DNA of 64,000 bases. Source: Aedes albopictus (taxonomy: Eukaryota > Arthropoda > Insecta > Diptera > Culicidae). The stretch spans positions 331,806,421 through 331,870,420 of the forward strand of contig NC_085138.1 in NCBI RefSeq assembly GCF_035046485.1, in the 5' to 3' direction. Below are positions 1 through 11,140 of the stretch, one piece after another; the first letter of the stretch is position 1, and each line of letters begins with the position of its first letter. The position numbers were made by a program, and so were the translations under genes. The notes beneath the pieces are model-generated. The model did not search any database. It was not told where the DNA came from and saw nothing but the letters and a program-made list of their open reading frames with translations.

Positions 1-1905
1 AAGAATCCCCAGAAATTATAGGAAGAATTCACTACAAACTCTGGGGACAATTCCTCAGGAGTTCTGGAGGAAATTTCTTAAGAATTCTGAGAAGTACTCT
101 CCAAGAGTTCCTGGTATTATTTCATAGGACTTCTTGAAATACCTCCCTAGAAATGATTGGAAGAACTTCCGAGGAATTCTGGGGAGATTTCTTCAAAAAC
201 TTTTGGAAGACTTCTCTGAAAATTCTTATGAGATTGCATCAGAAATTCTTGGAAGAGTTTTCCATGAATTCTTCAAGAACTCTTGGAAGAATCTTCAGGA
301 ATTCTAAAGAAAGTTCCTCATGAGTTTTGAGGAGAATTTCTCAAGAATTGTAAGAACTTCCAAGGAATTCTAGAGGGTTTTTAAGAATTTTCCATCAATT
401 CTGCGAAGAATTCATCAGGAATCCTGGAAAAAAAATTAGCAGAAGTTCTGAAGAGCACTCACCAGGTATTCTAGAGATGTTTTATCACGAATTCTTAGAA
501 GAATACCTCAGGAATTATGCGAAGAATTTTTCTGCAAATTTGAAAATAAATCTCCATACGTTCTCGGGAGTATTATTCATGAGGTTCATAAGAAATTCGA
601 GAAAGAAGCCCCCAGGAATTAAAAAAAAAAACAAGGAATTTGGGGAAGAAATCCTCATGACTAATGAGTAGAACTTCCTAGAAATTCTGAGGGGAATTCG
701 TCAGGAATTGTGGGTGATATTCATCAGGAAGTCTGAAAATAATTCTGCGTGAAAAGAATTTCCCAGAAATTCTTGGTAGAATTCTTCAGGAATTCCAAGG
801 AGAATTCACTAGAATTCCGGATAGAAATTCCGAGAAATTTTGGGGAGAATTCCGCATGACTTCCCAAGGAAATTCTACAAGAACATTGAAGAGTATTCCG
901 TAGGTATTACGTAAAGCACTCCCTTGCAATTCTGGAAAGAATTCGTCAGGATTTCTGGAAAGAATTTCGTAAGAATTCTAGAAAGATTTCCCCAGAAATT
1001 CTGGGAATTCTACAAGAAATTTTGAGAAGAATTCGCCAGGTATTAATACCCTAGGAATTCCGGGGGATAATTTTCCTGGAATTCTGAAAAGACATCTCCA
1101 TGAATTCTTCGGAGCTTTCTTAATGAGGTTCTGGGAAGAATTCCTGAGAAATCGTGGGCAGATTTCCCCAGCAGTTCTTGGGACTATTTCCCAGGAATTC
1201 TGGAAGAATTTCCTTTAATTACTGATGAGAAATTCCCAGGATTTTTGATAATAATGCTGCAAAGAAAAGAATTCATAATGAGTTCTGCGTAGAATTTCCT
1301 AGAAATTTTGAGGAAAATTTATCAGAAACTGTGGGTAGAATTTTCCAGGAAGTCTGGAGATAATTGAGAAGAATAGAGAAGAATTTCCCAGGAATTCTGG
1401 GTAGAATTCTCTAGGAATTTTGGAAAGAGTTCCTAAAGAATTCCAAGAAGAATTTCCCTGGAATTCCGAGGAGAATTCTCTTAGAATTCTGAATAAAAAA
1501 TCCCATAAATGTTAGGGAAAATTCCTCTTGAGCTCTGGAGAGAACTCCCTAGGAGTTCTAGAGAGATTAAACAGGAATTCTACATGAGTTCTGAGGGAGA
1601 TTCTTCAAGAATTTTAGAGAATTTCTTAAGGATTGTGTGAAGCATTCCTAGGACTTCTGGGGATAATTCTACAGCATTCTAAAAATTCTTTTTTTTCAGT
1701 AATTCCAAGGAATTTTTTTTACGAAATTTTGAGGTGAAATTCCCCGGAATTCTTAGGAGCATTCTACGAGAATTTCTAGTACAATATCCCAGGATTCCGG
1801 GGAGAACTGCTCAGGAGTTTCAAGAAGGCTTTCCTCAGGAGTTTTGAGGGTAATTGTGAAAAATATTCCTGAATTCTAAGAAAGAATTTAACAGTACTGA
1901 AGAAA
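1..1905. repeat. Decayed GAATTC-type tandem repeat
   Basis: The stretch is dominated by loosely spaced GAATTC, GGAATTCT and AGAATTTC motifs roughly every 20 to 25 bases, resembling the sharp 23-bp array further right but heavily mutated. No reading frame longer than 64 codons exists, and that one consists of the same motif. I read it as an old, diverged tandem array. It starts before the window. Confidence 0.75.
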
Positions 1906-2297
1906 ATTAATTCAGGAGTGCTGAGCCAAATGTTCACAATAAAACAGAACAAGAATAATCAAAAGTTGTATATCCTTGTAATTTTAAGGCAAAAGTTTCC
2001 ATGGAACTACCAGAAGAATTCCACATAATATATCGAAGGATGTTTGAAGAGGAATAATTAGGGAATGAGATTTCCACATAAGTTATATATAAGAATGACA
2101 GGTATTTTTGGCAAGCATTTCAAGGCAATTCTGTAGAAGTTATAGTCAGAGAAGTATTTTTCCAGATTGTCTGAAGAGAATCTTCCTTCCCAATCATCCA
2201 ATTTATGTTTTTCAGGAAATTATAATTCAGTAATAAATATGAGAAAATTTTCACTCGATTTTTTAACAAAAATCTTTAGGAAAAGTGGATTTAAAAG

Positions 2298-2763
2298 GTA
2301 CACCGGGGCAAGTTGAAACGGGTGGGGTAAAATGAAACAGCGGGTTACCTTGATGCTTTTTAATGATGATAAACAATTTGATTGCGATAACACATAGTTT
2401 TCGATTCAAACAATCTTTTAAAGAAGGATCTTCTTATTCTTTATGGCTCTACGTTCCCACTGGAATTAAGACGGCCTCTCTTCAACTTAGTGTTCTTTGA
2501 GCACTTCCACAGTTATAAGTTGAAGGACTTTCTTTGCCTGCCATTGCATGAATTTGTATATTGTGAGGCAAGTATAAAGATACACTATGCCCAATGAGTC
2601 GAGAAAATTTCCCCGACCGGAACGGGAATTGAACCCGCCATCTCCGGATTGACGATCTGTAGCCTTTACACTAGGCTAACTGGAGGCCCCTTAAAGAAGG
2701 ATAAAACTCCAAATGTTATTGAAATCTATTTCAAAATTTTGTGTTCATGTTTCCCCGGTGTAC
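2298..2763. mobile_element. TA-flanked MITE, interrupted by a SINE
   Basis: The ends are inverted copies of TACACCGGGG (left from 2299, right ending 2762), with a TA on each side as expected for a Tc1/mariner-type target duplication. It holds no coding frame. Its middle is split by the SINE at 2430-2690, so the MITE is the older insertion. The family is unnamed here. Confidence 0.6.
2430..2690 (-). mobile_element. tRNA-derived SINE, Feilai-like, full length
   Basis: On the minus strand it starts with a tRNA-like head (A box near TAGCCTAGTG, B box GGTTCAATTCC), followed by a tRNA-unrelated body that includes AACTGTGGAAGTGCTC, and ends in an AAGAATAAGAAG-type triplet tail. It is flanked by an exact 12-bp target duplication, TTAAAGAAGGAT, at 2418-2429 and 2691-2702. 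The tail and body match what I recall of the Aedes Feilai SINE; the family name rests on memory. Confidence 0.8.
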
Positions 2764-4367
2764 ATTAATTTATATGAAATATTGGAAGAGTTATCCAAGT
2801 CTGCTGACGCGATCTTCCTAGATAATCTTTTTCAGATCTCTTCGAGCACGCATTCTATTTAAACTTACAAGATGTTAAGCTTGGTTGCTGTACGCTTTTC
2901 CTCCCAGAAAATCCAATATTGCTATTCCAACCCAATGAGAATGTGAAAACCAAGCTAATTACCGGAAAAATGTACTATTCTAATCTAGCTGACGAGGCAA
3001 CATTAACTTGCTTTGTTTTATTTTGTAAACCGTAAACTGGAACCCATTCTCTGTTACTATACAAAGGCTGACTGTTGCCAAACCGAAATTCCTTCCAGCT
3101 GAAAATGCTTCTAACTCGCTCCGCATCGCAGCTGATTGCCGTGTGATAAATTGAGCAAGAATCTACTCTGGTCGTTGCTGACTGATTTATCGCGGCTGCT
3201 GGCGACTGCCAGCCAGCGGACATGGGAAATGCAAAAAGATTGCCGTGCGGAAGGTTAACTGGTTTTCGTACCCACAACTCCCCCTTCCGAGATCGAGAGC
3301 ACCCACCAGTAGTGTAGAGGTCGAGAATTCAATAATTCATCGACAACACCTGAACATGTTCCTCAACTGCGCCAACCAACCGGTGTGTTCTGAGATCCTA
3401 CTTCTCAGATATTGCCCAGGTTTCCAGTGCCTTGTCAGACGGTTGTTCAATATCTAGCAATAAATTCATCAGAATTAAACGTTAGACCGATTCCTTAGCT
3501 GCAAAACCTGAGAAACGGCTCGACTGCTTTAATATGCAACCGATCGGAAGCAGCTTCGCCGAGAGAGCCACAAGAAAGCTTCTGCGGTGTGAACTTTGGA
3601 AAGCCATTAAAGAAGCGGAACGTTCCGCTTCAGGAATCTTTCCCCGTCCGGGTCTTGTTGAACTAGATTTTTATTTCCATGCCATCGGAGTTCTGTTCCT
3701 TCGTCGTTTTCCATTAACATTTGTGCACTAAATATGGGCGATGTTTGCCAAGAACTGGTCGACAATGATGACGATGCCGTCGAGCGAAAATCAAGGCTTT
3801 CGTACAGCACAGCTAGTAGCAGTCTTAACCTGCGGTATTTGAATCGTAAATCTTCCCGGTTCGGGATCCCCCGCTGAGTGGCCGGTTGCAGCGAATTCCA
3901 CTACAATGGGCAAAACCAGCTCTCAGAAACGAAAACCGTACATAGAGTTCGACTTACGAGGACGACGACAGGATGGTTGCTCTTCGGTTCGGTTGCACAG
4001 TAGAACTTGCGGTTTTCCAACCGGCAGCTGGCCACTACACTGCTGACTGGCAGCAACAAACAGCAGGGGTGTAATTTGTAATCACCGCAGTACCGACCAA
4101 ATTCAATTATTTCAGTGGTATTTCAAAACCGGTGCAGATTGTGGGTGGAAGTCCTTTGGAGATGCACTCACAGCAGTTCTGATTTCGGATTTGCGAAAGT
4201 TATCCAATATTTGGGTGAAAGTGGCAACAAAATATCACGCTACAGCCCCGATAGACGAAGCGTGAACAAAAGTTCTGCGGAAAGTTTTGCTCAGTATTAA
4301 AATGAAAAAGCGGCACAGTGTTCCTTCACCAAGTGCAGCTGGAACCAGAGATGTAGCAGGAACAATA
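2764..4367. other. Unique sequence without a convincing gene
   Basis: This stretch is less AT-rich than its flanks and lacks the surrounding repeats. Short frames exist on both strands (60 to 100 codons) but overlap one another, show no recognisable domain and lack clear splice context. It may be intronic or intergenic host DNA. Nothing more can be supported from sequence alone. Confidence 0.4.
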
Positions 4368-5856
4368 AGAATTCCAGAGGAAAGCTCCACAAGATTCCAC
4401 AGGAATTCGCCATAGAACTCCAGAAAGAATTCCAGGGAAATTCTCCAAAGAATTCCAACAAAATTCTCCACAAAATTCCACCAGGTTTCCACAGAATTCC
4501 AAGAGATTTCCAAAGAATTCCAAAGGAAATTCTCCACAGAATTCAGAGGAATTCTCCACAGAATTCCAGAGGAATTCCCCACAGAATTCCAGAGGAATTG
4601 TCCACAGAATTTCAGAGGAATTCTCCACAGAATTTCAGAGGAATTCTCCACAGAATTCCAGAGGAATTCTCCACAGAATTCCAGAGGAATTCTCCACAGA
4701 ATTCCAGAGGAATTCTCCACAGAATGCCAGAGGAATTCTCCACAGAATGCCAGAGGAATTCTCCACAGAATTCCAGAGGAATTCTCCACAGAATTCCAGA
4801 GGAATTCTCCACAGAATTCCAGAGGAATTCTTCACAGAATTCCAGAGGAATTCTCCACAGAATTCCAGAGGAATTCTCCACAGAATTCCAGAGGAATTCT
4901 CCACAGAATTCCAGAGGAATTCTCCACAGAATTCCAGAGGAATTCTCCACAGAATTCCAGAGGAATTCTCCACAGAATTCCAGAGGAATTCTCCACAGAA
5001 TTCCAGAGGAATTCTCCACAGAATTCCAGAGGAATTCTCCACAGAATTCCAGAGGAATTCTCCACAGAATTCCAGAGGAATTCTCCACAGAATTCCAGAG
5101 GAATTCTCCACAGAATTCAAGAGGAATTCTCCACAGAATTCAAGAGGAATTCTCCACAGAATTCCAGAGGAATTCTCCACAGAATTCCAGAGGAATTCTC
5201 CACAGAATTCCAGAGGAATTCTCCACAGAATTCCAGAGGAATTCTCCACAGAATTCCAGAGGAATTCTCCACAGAATGCCAGAGGAATTCTCCACAGAAT
5301 TCCAGAGGAATTCTCCACAGAATTCCAGAGGAATTCTCCACAGAATTCCAGAGGAATTCTCCACAGAATTCCAGAGGAATTCTCCACAGAATTCCAGAGG
5401 AATTCTCCACAGAATTCCAGAGGAATTCTCCACAGAATTCCAGAGGAATTCTCCACAGAATTCCAGAGGAATTCTCCAAAGAATTCCAACAAAATTCTCC
5501 ACAAAATTCCACCAGGTTTCCACAGAATTCCAAGAGATTTCCAAAGAATTCCAAAGGAATTCTTCACAGAATTCCAGAGGAATTCTCCACAGAATTCAGA
5601 GGAATTCTCCACAGAATTCCAGAGGAATTCCCCACAGAATTCCAGAGGAATTCCCCACAGAATTCCAGAGGAATTGTCCACAGAATTTCAGAGGAATTCT
5701 CCACAGAATTCCAGAGGAATTCTCCACAGAATTCCAGAGGAATTCTCCACAGAATTCCAGAGGAATTCTCCACAGAATTCCAGAGGAATTCTCCACAGAA
5801 TTCCAGAGGAATTCTCCACAGAATTCCAGAGGAATTCTCCACAGAATTCCAGAGGA
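4368..5856. repeat. 23-bp minisatellite array, left part
   Basis: About 64 units of a 23-bp repeat: the inverted pair GAATTCC-AGA-GGAATTC plus the spacer TCCACA. Most units are identical or differ by one base (GAATGCC, GAATTCA, CCCCACA variants). Because 23 is not a multiple of three, each forward frame cycles through the same 23-residue peptide, and frames of 92 to 517 codons open on both strands without meaning. A variant-rich block near 4435-4625 recurs near 5464-5700, offset by 1031 bp. The array is cut at 5856 by an RTE-like retrotransposon and resumes at 10875. Confidence 0.95.
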
Positions 5857-5886
5857 TTCATTTCATTTATTTAGTTCACATAAAAT

Positions 5887-6300
5887 TCATGATAAAACTG
5901 AATCAACAATTTGCCGCCATAATACTCGATTTGCAGCTGCAGCTCTCCATCCTCGGTCACGCCCAACACTCGCCAGATCACGCTCCACCTGGTCCGCCCA
6001 TCGTGCTCTCTGCGCTCCACGCCTTCTTGTACCAACCGGATGGTTAGCAAATACCAACTTTGCAGGGTTGTTGTCCGGCATTCTTACAACATGCCCTGCC
6101 CACCGTATCCTTCCAGCTTTGGCCACTTTCTGGATACTGTGTTCGCCGTAAAGTGCAGCAAGCTCGTGGTTCATCCTTCTCCACCACACACCGTTCTCCT
6201 GCACACCGCCGAAGATCGTCCTTAGCACCCATCGCTCGAAAACTCCGAGTGCTTGCAGGTCCTCCTCGAGCATCGTCCACGTCTCGTGTCCGTAGAGAAC
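5887..6300 (-). pseudogene. C-terminal part of the RTE-like pol frame
   Basis: This minus-strand stretch is the last 138 codons of the retrotransposon protein. It starts at VLYGHETWTM and contains RWAGHVVRM and a basic RRRG segment typical of the region after the reverse transcriptase in these LINEs. It stops at a TGA close to the element's 3' tail. It is separated from the rest of the frame (8218-10797) by the Transib-like insertion. Setting aside that insertion and one copy of its 5-bp target duplication, the two parts are in frame, so no base was lost. Confidence 0.85.
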
Positions 6301-6305
6301 CACCG

Positions 6306-8217
6306 CACAGTAGTACCGCCATAGGCCAAAAATCGAAAAATTGATTGTCTAATTTATGAGTTTGTATAATTTTTATAAATCAATAATGTTCCCAAGAATG
6401 CAGAAAATCCATTTTTATGTAAGTTTCTGTTGCATATTTTGCGTGAGAGCGTGGTTATTGTTATGCAATTTCACAATTTTTAAATTTGTCGAAAAATCAC
6501 ATGACTTTTGAGTTGTACTCCGTGTCTTCGTATAACAAAAGCAAGTCGATTTTCAATTGGTTTTCAACGCAGAGAGTCAGAATAGATGTTTATCTTCCAA
6601 TTCGAAGCGCTAAAAACTGGGTCTGGGTGTTTTTGGACCAATGGGGATGTGAGTAATAGGCACATAATTTTACCAATAGAATAATTACATAATAAAAAAT
6701 CATGTAACATTTCAAACATGTTCTTAACCACATATAATCAATCGTCCGCCAGCAAATGATCAGATTTGAGTAGGAGAATCAATCTGTGAAGGTTGTAGCT
6801 GCAAATATCTGCATACAATGTTGCAGGATGTATTGGAAGTTACCCGTTATTTTTATAAAAAATATGTATTAAAATAACTACAAAATTATATATATACTAG
6901 TTTTTCTGTAATTGTCTGGAATGCGTACCAAAATGACTGAAATTTTTACAGGAGATTTTTCAAAGCTTTTTACAATAATTGAGGAATGTTTTATTTGAAA
7001 ACAATCTCTGATTTTTTTTTTTAATTATGAACAAAAAATACTCTTCTGGAGGTGTTCAGGTATTCATACCTCAATAGTTGCATAACAACCATTCTTATGT
7101 GGCCTCGTCAAAACTTTTCTCTGTAATTGTCGAATTTGATAAGAAGTTTTGCATTTACTGCCAACATTTAAAAAATTTCCTCAAAATCCATTCAGTACCT
7201 AATACTGTAGTGCTAGAAGAAGAAGTAAATACGCTCTTTTAGTAATATTTACTAAAAGAGCGTATTTACTCCTCATATTCCCTTCCCAAATCGGAATATT
7301 TGATAAATCCATTAACGTTAAATCTTAGAGTACAAATTGATTTCTTTTGAAATAGCAGGCACTGCTTAAATTGAAATGACGAGGGGTATTTGTATATATT
7401 TTTGTTATTGGGTTAGAGCTATACATGATTAAAATTCTATGTACTATATTACTGGATAGCAGTTGCAATGCAATTGTAAGAAACAAATACGACTGGACAG
7501 ATACTCGAATCTTTTTTATTGTGCAAAACGCAGGCCCATGAATTATATGGCACATAACTGTGTAAAGCAATATTTGTATGGTTGAAAAAAATTCCTTTTA
7601 CGTACGTTTTGTGCATTAATCCTGAATATTTGTTTAAAATAATTTTAGAAGTAATTGATTCTGTAATTGCACTATTGTTACTATTGTTACACAATTATCG
7701 CTTTTGGGCATTAAGTACTGTAGTTATACATACTAATTCGATATGTGATGATTTTTCTGTGTTTCGACAATGCAAACTACCTTATTTCTGAAAAAAATAT
7801 TCAGTTTCATATATTTATTTTATTGCAGTAGAAATAGAACCTACTAATGAAATCACAATTATAATGCTAATACTGATTCTATTCACAAGAATCTATTATG
7901 ATACAGTCGTGCTATACATGTTTTAACGTGCAATACTTAGCAGAAATTCCTCAGAATTCGACCCACTCTTCATAATAATTAAAAATATTTGATTACTGAT
8001 TTCTGTGCAAAATAAAGGTTTTTTTTAATGATATTTTCATTTATCATAAATAAAAATGTTCAAAGTTCATAGTTTTCAAGTGATGATCATGAAAATGAAC
8101 TGGAATATCTTTTTTCAGTCATAACATGCTATTTCTGATCACTTATAATGATTCTGCCCTTCAAAAAACGAAGAAAATGATTTATGACCGCTTCCCTGAA
8201 CAAATGGAACCACTGTG
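6306..8217. mobile_element. Non-autonomous Transib-like DNA transposon
   Basis: A 1912-bp, AT-rich insertion lies inside the RTE-like reverse-transcriptase frame. Its ends are inverted: CACAGTAGTACC at 6306-6317, and CACAGTGGTTCC read inward from 8217 on the minus strand (10 of 12 identical). It is bounded by an exact 5-bp duplication, CACCG, at 6301-6305 and 8218-8222; the host frame continues LIRPV-VLYG across it. A GC-rich 5-bp target and CACAGTG-type ends fit the Transib superfamily, relatives of RAG1. No frame over 81 codons occurs and no transposase is recognisable, so it would need an enzyme in trans. Chapaev also has CAC ends but 4-bp targets, which fits less well. Confidence 0.7.
7224..7270. 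repeat. 47-bp perfect palindrome
   Basis: Two 22-base arms (7224-7245 and 7249-7270) are exact reverse complements around the three-base loop TAT. It lies near the middle of the Transib-like insertion. The arms contain ACGCTCTTTTAGTAA. It could form a cruciform or hairpin; no function is evident. Confidence 0.9.
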
Positions 8218-10797
8218 CACCGGTCTTATTAACGTCTTGTACATGGTACATTTGGTGCGGGGGTGAATCTTTTTTGACCGCAGTTTCTTCTGGAGCCCAT
8301 AGTAGGCACGACTTCCACTGATAATGCGCCTTCGTATTTCACGGCTCACGTTATTGTCAGCCGTTAGCAAGGAACCGAGGTAGACGAATTCTTCTACCAC
8401 CTCGAAAGTATCCCCGTCTATCGTAACATTGCTGCCAAGGCTTGTCCTGTCTCGCTCAGTCCCACCTACCAGCATGTACTTTGTCTTAGCCGCATTCACC
8501 ACCAGTCCGACCTTTGCTGCTTCACGTTTCAGGCGGGTGTACTGTTCTGCCACCGTTCCAAATGTCCTAGCAATAATATCCATGTCATCCGCAAAACATA
8601 CAAATTGGCTGGATTTCGTGAAGATCGTACCCCGGCTGTTGAGCCCGGCTCGTCGCATAACACCTTCCAGGGCGATGTTGAATAGTAGGCAGGAAAGTCC
8701 ATCACCTTGTCGTAGTCCCCGTCGAAATTCAAATGAACTGGATAGTTCACCCGAAATCCTTACGCTGTTCTGCACACCGTCCATCGTTGCTCTTATCAGT
8801 CTAGTCAGCTTCCCGGGAAAGCTGTTCTCGTCCATAATTTTCCATAGCTCTGTGCGGTCGATACTGTCGTATGCCGCTTTGAAGTCGATGAACAGGTGAT
8901 GCGTTGGGACCTGGTATTCACGGCATTTCTGGAGGATTTGCCGTACGGTAAAGATCTGGTCCGTTGTCGACCGGTCGTCGATGAAACCGGCTTGATAACT
9001 TCCCACGAACTCATTTACTTTAGGTGAAAGACGACGGAAGATGATCTGGGATAGCACTTTGTAGGCGGCATTCAAAACGGTGATCGCTCGAAAGTTCTCA
9101 CACATTAACTTGTCGCCTCTCTTGTGGATGGGACAGATTATCCCTTCCTTCCACTCCTCCGGTAGCTGTTCGGTTTCCCAGATCTTGACTACTAACTGGT
9201 GCAGACAGGTGGCCAACTTTTCCGGGCCCATCTTGATGAGTTCTGCTGCGATACCGTCCTTACCAGCCACTTTGTTGTTTTTGAGCTGGTGGATGGCATC
9301 CTTAACTTCCCTCAGCGTGGGAGTTGGTTCGTTCCCGTCCACCACATAGTCATTTCCTCCGCTGCCTTGGTCCTCCGTGCCTACATTCTCTTCGCCATTC
9401 AGGTGCTCGTCGAAGTGCTGCTTCCACCTTTCGATCACCTCACGTTTGTCCGTCAGGAGGCTCCCTTCCTTATCCCTGCATATTTCGGTTTGCGGCACGT
9501 AGCCTTTGCGGGATGCGTTGAGCTTCTGGTAGAACTTGCGTGTTTCCTGTGAACGGCACAGCAGTTCCATTTCCTCGCACTCCGCTTCTTCTAGGCGGCG
9601 CTTTTTCTCCCGGAAGAGACGGGTCTGCTGCTTCCGCTTCTGTCTGTATCGCTCCACATTCTGTCGGGTTCCATGCTGCAGCATTACCGCCCGCGCTGCA
9701 TCCTTCTCCTCCAGAACCGCTCTGCACTCCTCGTCGAACCAATCGTTTCGTCGACTCCGTTCTACGTACCCGATAGTGCTCTCGGCTGCGTTGTTGATGG
9801 CTGCTTTGACTGTACTCCAGCAGTCCTCTAGAGGGGCCACATCAAGCACACCCTCGTCCGGCAACGCTGCCTCGAGATTCTGCGCGTATGCGGTGGCGAC
9901 ATCCGGTTGCTTCAGTCGCTCTAGATCGTACCGGGGCGGCCGCCGGTACTGTACATTGTTAATAACGGAGAGTTTTGGGCGCAGTTTAACCATCACCAGG
10001 TAGTGATCAGAGTCGATATTAGCGCCACGATAGGTCCTGACGTCGATAATGTCGGAGAAGTGCCGTCCATCAATCAGAACGTGGTCGATTTGCGATTCCG
10101 TTTGTTGTGGTGATCTCCATGTGTAACGATACGGGAGGCTGTGCTAAAAGAAGGTGCTACGAATGGCCATGTTCTTGGAGGCGGCGAAATCGATGAGGCG
10201 TAGGCCATTTTCGTTCGTCAGCTGGTGGGCGCTGAACTTTCCAATCGTCGGTCTGAATTCCTCCTCCTGGCCTACCTGAGCGTTTAGATCCCCTATGATG
10301 ATCTTGACGTCGTGGTTTGGGCAGCGGTCGTACTCGCGTTCGAGCTGCGCGTAAAATGCGTCTTTGTCATCATCAGTGCTTCCGGAGTGAGGGCTGTGCA
10401 CGTTTATTATGCTTATGTTGAAGAATCGGTCCTTGATCCTCAACCTGCACATTCTTTCGTCGATCGGCCACCAACCGATCACGCGCCTCTGCATGTCGCC
10501 CATCACTATGAAAGCTGTTCCCAGCTCACGTGTGTTGCCGCAACTCTGGTAGATGGTATGATTACCTCTAAACGTTCGCACCATGGATCCTGTCCAACAC
10601 ACCTCCTGCAGCGCTACGATTCCGAACCCGCGGTCCTTCAGTATATCGGCGAGTATGCGGGTGCTCCCGATGAAGTTGAGAGATCTGCAGTTCCACGTAC
10701 CGAGCTTCCAATCGCAAGTCCCTTTTCGTCGCTGTGGTCGTCGCCAGTGGTATCGGTTCGCATTCTTCTCTTGTTGATTTTCCGGTGCTAGTCTTTT
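8218..10797 (-). pseudogene. RTE-like endonuclease/reverse transcriptase, one amber codon
   Basis: The frame is open on the minus strand from just after a TAA at 10798-10800 down to the Transib-like insertion, about 860 codons, broken only by a TAG at 10144-10146. The N-terminal part is an APE-type endonuclease: GTWNCRSLN, LQEV, IIGDLNAQVG, and after the amber codon QIDHVLIDGRHF and DSDHYLV. The reverse transcriptase follows: GYQAGF, FIDFKAAYDSIDR, RRGLRQGDGLS and the catalytic VCFADDMD. Together with the 138 codons at 5887-6300 the protein would have about 1000 residues, normal for an RTE protein. No upstream second ORF is seen. The single stop and clean frame suggest a fairly recent copy that is now dead. 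Confidence 0.88.
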
Positions 10798-10874
10798 TTA
10801 CGGCTGGCTCGCAGGGCCTGACACCAACCCACTAACCCAGGGAGCTGGGCTTACCTTCCCGGAAGCTACGGGTT

Positions 10875-11140
10875 CAGAGGAATTCTCCACAGAATTCCAG
10901 AGGAATTCTCCACAGAATTCCAGAAGAATTCTCCACAGAATTCCAGAGGAATTCTACACAGAATTCCAGAGGAATTTTTCACAGAATTCCAGAGGAATTC
11001 TCCACATAATTCCAGAGGAATTTTTCACAGAATTCCAGAGGAATTCTCCACATAATTCCAGAGGAATTCTCCGCAGAATTCCAGAAGAATTCTCCACAGA
11101 ATTCCACAGGAATTCTCCACAGAATTCCAGAATAATTCGC
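10875..11140. repeat. 23-bp minisatellite array, right part
   Basis: About 11 units of the repeat seen at 4368-5856, with more variation (TACACAGAATT, TTTTCACAGAATT, CATAATTCC). It lies directly against the 5' end of the RTE-like element, so it is the displaced right-hand end of one original array. It fades into unique sequence after about 11140. Confidence 0.9.

Larger units (their letters stand above)
5857..10874 (-). mobile_element. RTE-like non-LTR retrotransposon, inserted in the minisatellite
   Basis: Reading the minus strand, the element begins at 10874 with a GC-rich leader, carries one endonuclease/reverse-transcriptase frame, and ends at 5857 with a very short 3' region and an A-rich tail of ATGAA-like repeats. 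Minisatellite lies on both sides; the 7-bp CAGAGGA at 5850-5856 and 10875-10881 fits a target duplication, though a repetitive target makes it less certain. Without the DNA transposon at 6306-8217 and its duplicated site it measures about 3.1 kb, close to the usual 3.2 to 3.3 kb of RTE elements. RTE assignment rests on the single long frame, short 3' end and reverse-transcriptase type; another APE-type clade is possible. Confidence 0.8.

Noticed and set aside
2619..2690. Functional tRNA gene on the minus strand
   Set aside because: The tRNA-like head is continuous with a SINE body, tail and 12-bp target duplication, and does not form a clean cloverleaf.
4368..5856. Heat-shock or STAT binding arrays in the GAATTC repeat
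   Set aside because: GAA and TTC blocks are present but the spacings (0, 5 and 6 bases) do not match either binding consensus.
4368..5856. CRISPR array
   Set aside because: Repeats are contiguous with no unique spacers, and the genome is that of an insect.
4598..6151. 517-codon plus-strand frame and related long frames on both strands
   Set aside because: They are translations of the 23-bp minisatellite running into antisense of the RTE-like element. The peptide repeats with period 23 in every phase.
8429..10791. Plus-strand frames of 65 to 159 codons over the RTE-like element
   Set aside because: They are antisense shadows of the retrotransposon frame, which carries the endonuclease and reverse-transcriptase motifs.
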